From Termitomyces sp. T153 (Eukaryota > Basidiomycota > Agaricomycetes > Agaricales > Lyophyllaceae): a stretch of 64,000 nucleotides of DNA. Position numbers and translations under genes: made by a program. The notes below the pieces were generated by a model. The model was given only the letters and a program-made list of their open reading frames with translations, was not told the origin of the DNA and ran no database searches. Shown here piece by piece: positions 22,548 through 34,321 of the stretch (the first letter of the stretch is position 1; every line of letters starts with the position of its first letter). The stretch lies in contig JACKQL020000002.1 in NCBI GenBank assembly GCA_018296165.2, forward strand, positions 1,674,001 through 1,738,000, in the 5' to 3' direction.

Positions 22548-23561
22548 TGTCAGGTTCTGCTGACTATGGGGGCTCAGCTATACTGGGCAAGTCCTTACTA
22601 GGCAGATATAATGTTTTGCACTGATAACCTAGTACTCCAGTGTTGGTGTGGATTATAGGGACTTGCTCAGACCAATTCCTCTGACTTTCTCTTGCAAGTC
22701 CAAAGTGGGGAAGTCTAAGACCAAGTGTATCAAACATTGGGCTGGGGTGGGCATCAGGAACAAGTTTGTAGGCATGTAAATGGACTGCAGGATTAGTGGA
22801 GGCTTCACAAGTGATGGGAGTGGAGCTGGAGTTTGGTGGGAGATCAATCAAGGCTGATGGGTTCTGGGGCCAAGCATAGGGTGAGGTCCAGAGTTGTCAT
22901 AGGAATGTTTCAAGGTTTGTAGCATGTGCATGGAGTTCATAATGATATCAGGGATAAAAGGGACTTAAGAAGATAAGGGAAACAGAGACAGGTGAGATGA
23001 GATGAAGACAAGATGCAAAAAGAAATAGATTTGAGACTAAAAATAGAAACAGGGACAAGACACAAGTAATTAGTTAATGTAATATCAAGACTAAAGTAAC
23101 AAATGCTACTCTATGTCTTTATATACTAACTACTGGACTTCTTTTGGGGGTTGGAAGTGTAACAGTGGGGCATGTCAGAGCTGCACAGAGTCAAATGATC
23201 AGGAGGCAGGCCACAGTGACATTCTGATAGCAATGCAGTCTGTCCTGCAGTTATCAGGGAACTCTGGAAGGGTCATATAGGTTGTGGAGGTGGTTGGGTG
23301 ATGTATGTCTGTATCAGAAGAGTGTTGGAAAGGCATGGAGGCCTCATGAGTGAGAGGGGGAGCTGAGAAGGCCCACAAGGGATGTGTTGGAGTTTGCTAG
23401 GAGGCTGTTGAGGTTTGTCAAAGAAGTGTTGAAGTTAGCTGGGGCAGGCGCCCTGTATCCATGAAGGCTGGAGTGAGTTGAGGGAGGGGGGCATAGGGGA
23501 GGCTCCAGGGGGGCAGGGTGTCCTGGAGAAAGGTCTGGAGGTGCAGGAGTGGATTGTGACA
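22548..23561 (-). mobile_element. LTR, family B, decayed (3' LTR of a minus element)
   Basis: TGTCAGGTTCTGCTGACTATGG... to ...GGATTGTGACA, aligned along its length with the CpG-rich solo LTR; CpG sites of that copy read TG or CA here. Directly to its right the minus strand reads AAGAGAAGATAA, a polypurine tract, so this is a 3' LTR and its element lay to the right. No matching duplication is found on the right side. Confidence 0.8.
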
Positions 23562-24604
23562 TTATCTTCTCTTCAGTGTTGAGACCCTCAAGACACAGGG
23601 GATGAGTCAGAAATTGGCAGGAGCAGGGAATCAAAGCACAAGCTATATTGATCAAATCCACAGCTGCAGCGGTGTGGGTAATGAAGTTAAAGCAGGATCA
23701 TTGCTTATCAAGAAGCTTTCTTGAGAAATTAAAAAGGATTAGGACATCCTCTGCTTCTTATTCAGCATCATCCTCAGCATCTCCGACTCCTCTGCCCTCC
23801 AGTGGTGACAGTGTGGAGGAATGGTCTGAGAATAAGGAGGAGGAGTTTGACCAGCAGTGGGACAGACAAGTTGATGCAATGTATTGAAGTTGTAGGTGTT
23901 CCTGTTGCATCGTCATGCAGTGCTAACTCTTGCAGAATTGTTGGCAGCAGTGGCAGGGTTCTTTAGGGCTTTGCCTCAGAGCAGGGTTTGGTGCAAGTGG
24001 CTCCAGGGTATGATTTTAGGCCAAACTTTGAGCCAGAGGTGGTTATGGTAGTTTCAGAGGTGCTCTGCATTGCACAGGCAGATGTGATGCCAGAGAAATT
24101 TGCAGAGGCATTGGGGCAAACGTAGAGTTTCTTGACTCTTGAATAGTGCCAGGACAAAGCTCCAGTGAGTTGGTGGATTGATTTTTGTGCCCCAACTGAT
24201 TATTTTCCAGTGCACCCTCTATATTTAATACAAGGAGACTTGCGAGTTCAAAGCACTGGTGTAGGGCATCTGCCACAACATGTCAGTGTGTCTCTCCTGT
24301 TGAGCCTGGCATGAGAAGTGCCCCATCTTGCTAAGCTAGCAAGTGGCCTGCATGTCAGCAAAGCAAGAATGAGACTTGGTGTGGGTTGCAAAGCAGCTAA
24401 GTATTGGATGTGGGAGCAAGGTGTCAGATTAGGGGTCCAGAGTGGAGAGTGGAGGGAGTGGGAGGTGGTCTGTGATGAAGGTGGGACTCTTGCAGGGTGG
24501 GCAGAGGGAGGGAGCCTTGGCATCCTATGACAAAGGGAAGCAAAGAGCATTCCCACTACTGGAGGCTAGGCCCAGCAAGAGGGTTTGAGGTGAGGAGTTG
24601 ATGA
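23562..24604 (-). mobile_element. Unrecognised internal remnant of the family B element
   Basis: Lies between a 3' LTR (family B) and the left LTR of gypsy 2. Short frames exist on both strands (plus 23648-23887, minus 24043-24276), but I recognise no domain. Probably the 3' end of the family B internal region. Confidence 0.35.
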
Positions 24605-25955
24605 TGTAAGAGCAACCTCTGAAGGCTGTGGCTCAGTCACACAACTGGCAGAGGGAGATTCAAAGTCTATTCAGCATAGTACAATGTCTACAAGTAGGAC
24701 TATACACCTGGCAGAGGGAGATTCAAAGAGAACAAGTCTGAAGAACTCCAATGCCAGGGTTTAGAAAAATTACTCTGGTCACATGACCTTGCCAAACATG
24801 TGCATACCTTGCCATGTGGGTTCTGTGCAGAATGCTGATGTGCTCCTATGCCACCTAGTGCTATGCAGGAAACCTAATACAAGTCACTAGATAGGGTAGC
24901 TGGCAGTAGGAAGGCAATAGTAGAGGGTGAGTCAGTAACTGTCCCAGAGGATGAGAGCAAATGGGGTATGAAGGGTGAAGTGAAAAGAGTTGCTAGCACT
25001 TTAGGTTGCTAGACAGTAACAAGAAGTCACTAGAGAAAGAGAGAAAAAAAACAAATGAAGACAAAAGCATTGCTGCGGTAAAGTGAGCTTAAGAGGTGAA
25101 AAAGGAGTTAGGTGAAAGAGGGCAGTGACAATAAAAGGACTGAAAGGAGGACAAATACAAACTAGTCACCAGCTATAATCACTAGCACCAACTTGAAATA
25201 ACACTAAGGACACCCATAATTGGTGCTACATAAAGTCAAAGATGAGATTGGCAGACTCACTGAGTCTTTGTTGATGGAGAGAGTGAGCAATAGAGCTGAA
25301 ATAAAATCTCAAGCTGGTAAGCTTAGAGATAGAGGGATTTAATAGAAGTAGTATCCAATGAGGGTAAGGCTTGATGGTCAAGTGTCTATGTACAGGCAGT
25401 ATTTATACTGTCCAATAGTATATAGTATGCAAAAGTAAGCAAATAGTCACCACTAGTGATGGTGTCTGCCAAAATATTTATGGTACATATGAGGTGTCAA
25501 TCTGTAACCAAGTGAAAAGTAAGCAAAGTCTATGCAGCATATAAATTGCAATAAATCTCAAAAAGGGCGAGTCCAATGTCAATACTAGCAATATGTCCAT
25601 ATATAGTGGGAGAAAGCCATGTTGTTGGCAAGAAGTTAGTGATCATTGCTAAGAAAGCTCCAGGCCTTGTTGTTCTAGACCTAAAGTCCAGACTCCACAT
25701 GATATTCCTTGTGATTGACAAGTCTCATGGTTGCTAAAATCCCATGCAAAGGCTATGTTATTCTAGACCTTGGGGCTAGGCCTCATGTGCTAAGTGTCGT
25801 GACTTGTGCCATGTCGAAATAGTCAGCTGCCACTCAGTCCAAAATTGCCAAAAATGGTGCTCAGTGACAAATGGGTCTTATCAATGCACATAGCAACTGA
25901 TCATGTGACCAAATACATGACTGAGCCAAGCACATGCATTGGCAGTTCCCTGACA
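24605..25955 (-). repeat. 3' LTR of gypsy 2 (family C)
   Basis: Plus strand runs from TGTAAGAGCAACC to CAGTTCCCTGACA, 1351 bp, next to a polypurine tract. The first 130 bp match family A and the partial LTR at 30555-30683. AGAACAAGTCT at 24729-24739 marks the likely RNA start (minus strand). Confidence 0.8.
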
Positions 25956-25970
25956 TCATCCCCTCTCTAG
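25956..25970 (-). other. Polypurine tract of gypsy 2
   Basis: Minus strand CTAGAGAGGGGATGA just before the 3' LTR. Confidence 0.75.
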
Positions 25971-27060
25971 TGTGCAGTGTCTCAATGCACTGGGTAGAAG
26001 AAGTTACAAATTGCCTGATCAGCTATTGAGATAGGATAGATGCCCTGAATGGCTTTAGGGGCATTGGGATGCCTATGATAGAAGTCTCAGACCAGGGTTG
26101 GTGCATGTACATTAGCCTGCAGTTCCCAAGAGATGTCCTCAATGCCATATGCTAAAAGCCCCACCTTCTTCTCCACTATGAAGGGGCCAAGATGACAATG
26201 TGACAGTTTTTGAGATGGCCTTGTTGTCTTGATATCTGAGCTATCCAAGTACACATAGTCTCCTGGCTTATAAACTGGGGCTGGTGTCTGGCAATGGTCA
26301 TAGTAGTGTGCCATGTCATCCTTGGCTTTCACCAATGCAGCCTTTGCCTCCTCCTGTGCCCTCTTCATCCTGTCCACAAACTCATTTATGGAGTCATTCT
26401 CAGAGGGGTGTGCCTGAGGTTCAAATCACATGTGGGAAGTGCCTGCCAGTGTCCAAAAAGAATGGAGTCATCTGCATGGAAGAGTGAACATAGTTGTTGT
26501 ACTGGAACTCAGCATTTGGCAGGAGCTCATCCCAATCATCCTGCCTCTCATTATAGAAAAGGCAAAGATACTGTTCCAGTTCCTGATTAATATATTCTAT
26601 CTGCCCATCTGACTGAGAATGATAGGCTGTGGTGGTATGGAGCTTCACTCCAAGCAGGCAGTATAGTTCCTGAGTAAATTCTGCCACAAACTGAGGGCCT
26701 CAGTCAGAGACATACCCATCTGACAGACCATGGAGCTTCCAGACATTCTTCCAATACAGATTAGCTGCTCCCAAGGCAGAGCACATTGTGTGGGTAGGGA
26801 TGAAATGGGCTTGTTTACTATAGAGGTTCACAACTACCATCACTGCATTGTATCCATGAGCATCTGGGAGTTCCACAATGAAATCCACTGATGCAACACT
26901 CCAGCAAGCAGCTAGAATAGGGAGTGGGTGGAGCTGGCCCATGGGTGCTTGACGGCGAGGCTTGGTGTGAAGACAAAGATCACAGGTGCTAGTGTAGGTG
27001 CCTACATATTGGGAGATCTGTAGCCACCAATACAGATACAGGGACCACCAAGCTTGGCAT
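25971..27060 (-). pseudogene. Gypsy 2 integrase
   Basis: Minus strand: TSTCDLCLHTKPRRQAPMGQ, SVASVDFIVELPDAHGYNAV, YVSD*GPQFVAEFTQELYCL, TTTAYHSQSDGQIEYINQEL, LLPNAEFQYNNYVHSSMQMT. These hold the three integrase acids (D of VDFI, D of VSD, E of GQIE). The C-terminal part (KPGDYVYLDSSDIKTTRPSQKLSHCHLGPF) is recognisable; I did not find a chromodomain here. The core is open for long stretches but has stops. Confidence 0.85.
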
Positions 27061-28160
27061 CAATTGAGTTTCTTAGCAGAATGGAAGTACTTGAGGTTCT
27101 TGTGGTCTGTCAAGACTTCAAACTTATGCTGGGCATCTTCAAGGAAATGCCACCATTCTTTAAAGGACCAAATAATTGCCAGCATTTCCTTGTCATGGAT
27201 CTCATAGTTCCATTCCACTGCATTAAGGCTCTTGGAGTAGAAGGCTACTGGATGCCATTTGCCATCCTCCTTTGACTGCTGGGAGAGGACTGCTCCTGTA
27301 GCAAAGTCTGAGCTATCTGCTTCCACATAGAATGAAAAATCATTGTCAGGGAACAGGAGGACTGGCTTTGAGGTCACAGCTTGCTTGAGGGCATCAAAGG
27401 CAGCTTGCTGTGGAGGCTCCCACCCTCATGCTGTATCCTTGACTGTAAAGTCAAAAAGGGAGTGTGCATGGTGGAAGAAATCCTGTATGAACCTCCAGTA
27501 GAAATTGACAAAGCCAAGAAAGGCCTGCACTTCCTTCTTGTTCCTTGGCTCAGGCCACTCTGCTACACCTGCCACTTTAATGGGGTCCATCTCTGCCATT
27601 CCATGTAAAATGTTCAAACCGTCATTCATCATAGTCTAGAAGGTGGCTGGGCTATTAGTGAGACTAAAGAACATCACCAGAGGTTCAAAGAGTCCATGAT
27701 TGGTTTGGAAAGCTGCCTTCCACTTATCCCCTTCTTTGATGCATACATTGTTGTAGCTCCAGCAGACATCCAACTTTGTGAAATAGCATGCACCTTGAAG
27801 GTTGTTGACAAGTTCTGAGATGAGTGGCAAAGGATAGCAGTTCTTCACTGTCATCACATTCAGGACACAATAATCCTGAACCAAACAAAGAGACCCATCC
27901 TTTTTCTTAATAAAAAAGACTGAGGAGGCCATTGGAGACTTGGAGAGTCATATTCATCCTGAGCTAAGATTCTCCTGCAGGAAAGCATCCAGTTCATCCT
28001 ACTCATGGGGTGCAAGTGGATAGACCTTGCAGCTGGAGAGCTTCACATCTGGTATCAGCTTGATTGCATGATCCCACTGCTTGCACTCTGGAAGTGAGTC
28101 AAAGGAGGCCTTGGAGAATACATCCTCAAAGTCATGGAGGTGATTGGAAACTGTACTATG
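27060..28160 (-). pseudogene. Gypsy 2 RT (active-site segment deleted) and RNase H
   Basis: RT begins [68 protein letters not shown]. It then jumps from TMMND straight to [19 protein letters not shown]. Gypsy 1 has about 58 residues there, including YLDD. RNase H (VEADSSDFATGAVLSQQSKE, LTDHKNLKYF) is open from 27377 to 27060 but fuses after HSAKKLN..QAWWSLYLYWW directly to the integrase zinc region, a second internal deletion. Confidence 0.85.
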
Positions 28161-30438
28161 AACAGGCTTGGGCTATGAGTTTGCTGCAAATGCCTCAGCC
28201 AGATGCTGAGAAGTAGTCTGACTGGCTCAAATCTCCACCACTGTAGGAGGGAGGCAGAGGGTTGTAGCATAGATCCAATCACCCACCTCTATGGTCTCAT
28301 CTGGAGACTCTGCATTTAGAGTATGGGTCCATTCTCCTTTGCCTTTCTCTTTCTCTGGAGATTTACACCCAACACCTCAGACATCCTCATAGAGGGCCTC
28401 TCTATAAGAGAATGCCAGAGGGGAGGAACTCAGGAGGTCAAGATCATCATAAGGGAGATGCTCAGTGTGACAGACCTGCACAGCAGCACATTCACAAACC
28501 TTGGCTCTCTGCTCCTTATGGACTTCTTTTGCATAGGTAACACAGTGATGTGGGCAGCAACTCATTTTCACCTCACCCTTAGTCCAGTCAATCTTTGGGT
28601 TGTGTTCATGTAGCTAGGTGAACCCCAAGATCATGTCTTGCTTTTTCAAACTAGTGATGGCAAAAGTGGCTTGCTCTGAGTGGTCTTGGTAGTGGAGGAC
28701 CAGGTCTACTACAGAGCAAATAGAGCCAGCATTGAGTATGCTATCAACTTTGTATATGGGGATAGGATGGGAAAGGGGGCGAGTGGTAAGGCAGTGTTGT
28801 TGCATGTAGTCAGAGTTGATGAAGAGGCCTGTTGTGCCACTGTCAAGCAGGGCAACCACACTTTGGATCTGTTAGGTGTCCATCTTCTCAATTTCTACTT
28901 GTAGCTTCAGAGAGTTGGTAGAAGGAAACAACATAACAATGGGGGAGGCAGCATTCCCATGCAGGGATCTGGATTGATGGGCTAGGGGGTGCATTTTCAG
29001 CTGAGACTTTAGCTAGAGAGGGAGTTTGTACATCTGAGGAGGGGTTTAATGTTTCAGGCATAGTATCAACAATGGCAACATATATATTTGAATCTATGGA
29101 CAGGGGGGCAAAATGGGCAATGGGAGCATACTGGTCATCTGTTGCCCTTTTGAAAATCCTCAGACTCTGTAGGAACCTCCTCCAATACATTGGCCACTTC
29201 ATCAGATTGGACAGCTATAGGTGCATCTGAAGAGGGGGCTCCTGTGGCATCCCAAGCTGTGAGCAGTTGGATAAGCAGCTCTCCTTGCTCTGACACTAAC
29301 AAGTAGCAGACTTCTAGCCCTTGAGGACAGTAGTGGGCAAAATAACCCTTCCTACAGCATTGACATAGCAGAGAAGTAGAGAACTACTGTTGGGAAGCAT
29401 CAACATCCATTGGGACTCCTTGGGGTAGGGAGTGCAAGGTAGCAGCATGAGGCATAAAGGGAGGAGCTGCACCTGCTCATGAGGATACTAATGCAGGTGT
29501 GGAGAAGGGAGCTTGGGAGATGAACTCTCTACAAGAGAAAGGAAAGATTGAGGGTTGTGTCTGCTGCAACTTGTGTTGCAGTTCCATGAGCTGCCACTGC
29601 TCATGTGCCACCTTGTACCAGGTATCATGCTCATCATCTGAGTGCCCCTCTGCCATGCTGTCAATGTGATCTCTGAGAGAGGGGTGGAGTCCATCATGGA
29701 AGGTTAGGCAGAGTGATATCCAGCCTACTCATCTAAGGCATGAAAAAAGTCAATGTACTCATTAAGTAATTGCTTTCCTTGACCATACTGAGTTTGGTCT
29801 TGAAGGGAAAGAGCTGTGGTTTTGGCAGAGTCAAGGGGAAAGAACTCTGCTTGGAACTTCTTCTCAAACTCCATCTAGCCAGAGAAACTCTCAACTCCTC
29901 CTGGGCATTGAAAGATATACAATGCATAGGTTGAAGCTTGACTGGTCTTAATGTAGGAGAGAAGTCAGGCAATTTTCAAGGCATCTGAGGTAAAGGCTTC
30001 ACTGCTCAGCTGAATATAGGTGATACAGGACTAGAGAAAATGCTCTCCAACCTTACAATCTCCATTATATACATCAGGGAGTGCAGGATGAGGGAGTTTG
30101 GAATGGGGAGCTGAAAGGCCTAAGCTAGATGCAGATGCAAACCATTCTGCAGCAGCTGGAGCCAAAAAGCCTGAGCTAGATACAGACACCAACCATTTTG
30201 CATCTGCTGGGGGCATAGGAGGTGTGGTAGGAGCAAGGAGAAGACATTCCAGAAGGGCTTGGAGAGAAAGGAACACTGCTTTAGTAGTTTGACAGAATTC
30301 AGTGAGTTCAGCTATGTGGAAAGTAAGGGAGGCTTGGGTAAGTTGAACCTGTGTTTTCAGGGACAGCAAACAACTCCAGGCATTGTCCTGGGGGCTTGAA
30401 GCATCAGGGGGAGGTGCTGGAGGGGTTGGCTGGGTCAT
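28160..30438 (-). pseudogene. Gypsy 2 gag and protease
   Basis: Gag starts MTQPTPPAPPPDASSPQDN at 30438 and is homologous to gypsy 1 gag (FEKKFQAEFFPLDSAKTTAL; GKQLLNEYIDFFHAL). A zinc knuckle CQCCRKGYFAHYC lies near 29320-29360. The protease has VVALLDSGTTGLFINSDY at 28800-28859, with the DSG catalytic triad intact. Later stops break the polyprotein. Confidence 0.85.
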
Positions 30439-30541
30439 AGGAGGAGCACAGAGGGCACTAAGACACTAGTGGGGGAGAGACCCTTTAAGGGGCCAAGTAG
30501 GAGCTCAGGTAATCAAAAGGAGGCTCCCAGACCAAATCTAG

Positions 30542-30552
30542 AGACTTGTTCT
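30542..30552 (-). other. Self-priming primer-binding site of gypsy 2
   Basis: Minus strand GC then AGAACAAGTCT next to the LTR, complementary to AGACTTGTTCT in LTR C (24739-24729). Confidence 0.7.
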
Positions 30553-30554
30553 GC

Positions 30555-30683
30555 TGTAAGGGCAACTTCTGGAGGCTGTGGCTCAGTCACACAACTGGCA
30601 GAGGGAGATTCAAAGTCTATTCAGCACAGTACAATGTCTACAAGTAGGACTACACACCTGGCAGAGGGAGATCCAAAGAGAGA
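30555..30683 (-). repeat. Partial 5' LTR of gypsy 2 (R-U5 only)
   Basis: 129 bp matching the first 125 bp or so of LTR C1 and ending at ...CCAAAGAG, within about 3 bases of the inferred boundary after the 11-nt primer segment. U3 is absent. Confidence 0.8.
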
Positions 30684-31150
30684 TGGTGGGTCTGCCAGGC
30701 CCCCAAGTATATTCCTCTATGTTGGGGGCTCCCATGGAGTAGTCTGAGGAGGTGTTGTGTTCTGCTGCCAAGGCATTCCTGCAGTGCCAAGTGCAGGAGT
30801 TACATGGGTTGTTGGTGGCCCACAAGGAGAAGATCCAGAGGATTGGAGAGGACTGGAATAAGATGTAGAAGGAGCATAACAGGGTGTGGAGGAACAGGTA
30901 CATGGTGTGGAAAGATCAGGAGGTGGCCCTGTGGACTGCCACAGAGCACTTGTTGGAGGTGCAGGAGCTGTGGGAGTGACTGGGTCAGGGGGAAGCATGG
31001 GCAGGGCATGGGTCAGAGGCAGGACAGGGAGGGAGCCTCCAAAGTCAGGGCATCCTCCACATCATTGGAGGCTGCACAGAAGTGGGAGGAGTAGCTTGTC
31101 AACAAGGTGGCCTTGGAGCAGAGGAGTGTGATGCATAGGTCTAACCCCTT
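30684..31150 (+). pseudogene. Decayed coiled-coil ORF of unknown family
   Basis: One plus-strand frame reads AAKAFLQCQVQELHGLLVAH, KEKIQRIGEDWNKM*KEHNR, VWRNRYMVWKDQEVALWTAT, EHLLEVQELWE, a long amphipathic helix with heptad spacing and only a few stops, each one transition from a Gln or Arg codon. The conserved helical character suggests this strand was once coding. I do not recognise the family; a gag-like or captured host segment is possible. The opposite strand is open too but is proline-rich low complexity. Confidence 0.45.
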
Positions 31151-31599
31151 TTCTCTTACTCGGATTCCACTAATACAGGGTGATAGGCTAGATCTATAAG
31201 CACAGGATCCTCCTGGATGGGGCCTCAGCCATGTTTGTGTCAATACAGGATGAGCTAGTATGGATGCATGTGGTGGAGTCCAGATCATAGTGGGAGCTGG
31301 CCATAGATGTGGAGGAGCCTCTTTCAGAGTATCCTGACATCCTGGCCATAGTTGTGAGGCAAATGGAGGTGGCTGTGGTGAAGAGGGTGGTGAGGCCTGC
31401 CCGCTTTGCTTGGACATTTTTTCTTATGCATGTCATATTCTGTGCTGCCTTTCACATTATGTAACCTGTAGTGTGTATATACAATTGTTTTCAGACCTCT
31501 GGCCTGAGTGATTGAATGGTTTTTTCAGCTTAAATGAGGGAGTAGTAAACAAAACACATAGAGTATTACTCATGGGAGTTGAATCCCTAATGAATCTAG
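31151..31599. other. Unassigned repeat-derived sequence
   Basis: No domain seen on either strand; probably the 3' untranslated part of the chromovirus fragment to the right or the tail of the coiled-coil ORF. Confidence 0.3.
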
Positions 31600-34321
31600 A
31601 GGTGGGGGTTATGCCTACTAATGCCATCTGTTTTAACTAGCCCCAAGAGTCCCAGGGCTTGGTGGAGTGTTGTTGATGGAAGTCCCAGAGTTTGGCAGGA
31701 GCTCCATCAAGGTTCTTTTGGGGTTTCCAAGTATTGTCCTCAGGGCTGTAGCCCTTCTAATAGACTAAGTATTGAGGTCAGCCATGAACCAAGTGGGAGT
31801 CAAGGATTTGGTCAACTTTGTAGTGATATTTGTCCTTGACTTTGACTGGGGCATTGTCTAGGAAAGGGGTCCAGAGTGTGTTTTTCAAGGAGGCATATGT
31901 GGAAGATGGAGTGGAGGCCCTTCAGGCTCAGAAGTAGGTGCTTGTAGGTATGCATTGAGACCTTCCAGAGAATTTTGAAGGGGCTGAGTCATTTGTGATT
32001 AAGCTTGACAGAGGGCCTCCAGGTCTGGTTCCATCAAATCAAGCCAAACCAAGGTGCTGGGGGACCAGTCAGGGGTGGAGTCTCATTGGGCATCAGCATG
32101 TTTGGAGTAGGCTTGATACTGGTGGAGGGATTGGAGGTCTTTGGTGACTTTGTGGGTGATGTGGGAGGGGATATCTTTGAGGGATAGTGTGAGTTGAGGG
32201 TTGTAGCCCTTGTTGGCATAGAAGGGGGAAACTCCAGTGGTGGAGTGAGGCATATTATTGTAAGTAAATTCAGCAAGGAGAAGTTCTGCACATGTTGTTC
32301 TGTAAATAGTTAACATAGAGGTGGAGATACTGTTCCAATGTCTGGTTTACTTATTCTGTTTGTCCATCGACTGAGTCTCTGGGTGGTAGGCAATCAATAG
32401 GTTGGTTTTTATTTTGAATGCCTTGCATAGCAATTGCCAGAAGCAGGAGACAAATAGGAGTCTGTTGTTGGAGATGATGTCATCCAGGAGTCTGCTTGGA
32501 AAAGACATATTTGGTGAATAGTTTGGCAAACTCCAGAGCATTGTTGGTGGTGTAGCAGAAGATGAAGAGGGCTTGCTTAGTAAAGTGGCAGACAACCACA
32601 AGGATTGTGTTAAAGCTTTCAGAGTCAGGGAGTTTGACAATATAATCCATTGAGATTGAAGATCAGGGGCATTGACCAACAGGAAGAGGTTTCAGCAGTC
32701 CATGAGAGTGGTGGCAGGGTACTTTGGCCCAGAAACAAGGCTCATAGGCCCTTATGTACTGCATGACATCCTCCTTCATCCCTGGCCAAAAGTAAGTCCA
32801 GGAGATGAGTTGAAGAGTCTTATGAATTTCTGGGTGTCCCCAGAGTTTGTGGTCATAGTGCTGCCAGAGTATGTCAAGACAAATGGACTTGTGGTCTAGG
32901 GCATAGATTTGTCCACTTTGGAGTAGGAGGCAGTGGTCTGTTGTGGGGGTCATGCTGGGTGAAGAAGGAGAATCAGCACAGCATGCAAATGCTCAGGAAG
33001 GATTACCACTTGATGATTGAATGCATTCTGCTCAGCTTCAAATGACTTTTGGATACATGTTGGACCTTTGAATGAGTGCATCAAGCTTTGCACTGAGTTG
33101 TCCCGGGTGGTAGTGGATGGTGAAGTTCTTCTCAAGGGTTTTGGACCATCAAGCTTGGCAGCAGCCGAGCTGTTTCATGTCATGAAGTACTGCAGATTGT
33201 TATGGTCAGAGTAGACATGAATGCAGTGTGGAGATCCTTCAAGGTAGGCCCTCCACTGGTAGAAAGCTTCAACTATTGGAGTTTTTTATTATAAATGTCA
33301 TAATTGAGCTCCATGATGATCATTGAATGGGTGTAGAAACAATTGCAAGGAGTTTTTTATTATAAATGTCATAATTGAGCTCCATGAGGATCATTGAATG
33401 GGTGTAGAAGGCTTCAGGCTGGAGACCCTTGCCTCTGGAGTCCAACTGGGAGATTCTGCCAATGGGAGGCATTGCATTTATGTACAATTGGTAGGGAGGG
33501 GTCAAAATGGCAGAGGATTGGGGTGGAGATGAAGGCTTTTCTAAGGAGGAGGAATATACTCTGGCACTTGCTGTCCCAGTCCCAAGGAATGTCCTTCTAC
33601 ATGAGTTGATTGAGGAGTTTGGTGATTCCAGAGTAGTTGTTGATAAATTGGTGGTAAAAGTTAGCAAACTCCAGAAACAACTGCACCTCCTTGATGTTCC
33701 ATGGTGGAGGCCAGTTGAGGATGGCTTTGACCTTGGCAGGGTTCATACATGTCTATTTTTGTGTAGATCTTGGCACTGTGGAGGTAGTCAACAAGATCTC
33801 CAATCAAGAGGAGGGATCACTGGTTCTTTTTGGTGACTTTGTTGAGTCTCTGGTAATCAACACAGAGTCAGAGGGACCAATCCTTTTTTTTAGCAAACAG
33901 GACTAGAGTGCCAGCAGTGGAGATTGATGGGCATATGAAACCCTTGCCAAGCATGTTGTCGAGGTAATCCTTTAGGGCCCAGAGTATCTCAGACATGTTG
34001 AAGATTTTGCCAAATGGAGGTGAAGTGCCTTCTTTGAGATTGATTTTGTGATCATAGAATCAATGCAGAGGAAGTTCTTTTGCACTCCCTTCAGAGAATA
34101 CATCAGCAAATTCATAATATTCCAGGAGAACTACTTTATATAGGATCTGTTCCTCTGTTTTTTGTCCTAGCAGAGTAGTTTCTACATGGAGGTATTCTTT
34201 TGGTAGGGCTGGTGAGATTTGTAGTTGGAAGGTGGGGGTGCCATCTTGTAAAATGCATGTACAGAGGACGGCACTAATAATTTTGATGTCAAGATCTCCA
34301 GAGTCAATAGAGGTGGGCAAT
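31600..34321 (-). mobile_element. Chromodomain gypsy fragment (element 3)
   Basis: Minus strand, from RT start to chromodomain. RT opens with YYEFADVFSEGSAKELPLH, GTSPPFGKIFNMSE, GFICPSISTAGTLVLFAKKK. Further on are CVDYQRLNKVTKKNQ and IYTKIDM. RNase H has [12 protein letters not shown] near 33330 and [13 protein letters not shown] near 33200. Integrase retains LLIAYHPETQSMDKQNK and LAEFTYNNMPHSTTGVSPFY. The chromodomain is YKVDQILDSHLVHG*PQYLV near 31780-31830. No LTR found at either side. Stops and frameshifts abundant. Confidence 0.8.
33278..33409. repeat. Tandem duplication of about 62 bp in gypsy 3
   Basis: The block GGAGTTTTTTATTATAAATG... to ...GGGTGTAGAA occurs at 33278-33339 and 33349-33409 with one mismatch, period 71. 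Near-identity shows it arose after most of the decay. Confidence 0.85.

Larger units (their letters stand above)
24605..30683 (-). mobile_element. Chromovirus-like gypsy retrotransposon (element 2), 5' truncated
   Basis: Minus-strand element related to gypsy 1 in gag, RT and terminal LTR sequence. Left (3') LTR 24605-25955 is complete; the right (5') LTR is only 129 bp. The internal region is 4.6 kb, shortened by two internal deletions. Stops throughout. Confidence 0.85.

Noticed and set aside
22548..23561. Second solo LTR of family B
   Set aside because: No target duplication on the right, and an adjacent polypurine tract shows it is the 3' LTR of a larger, truncated element.
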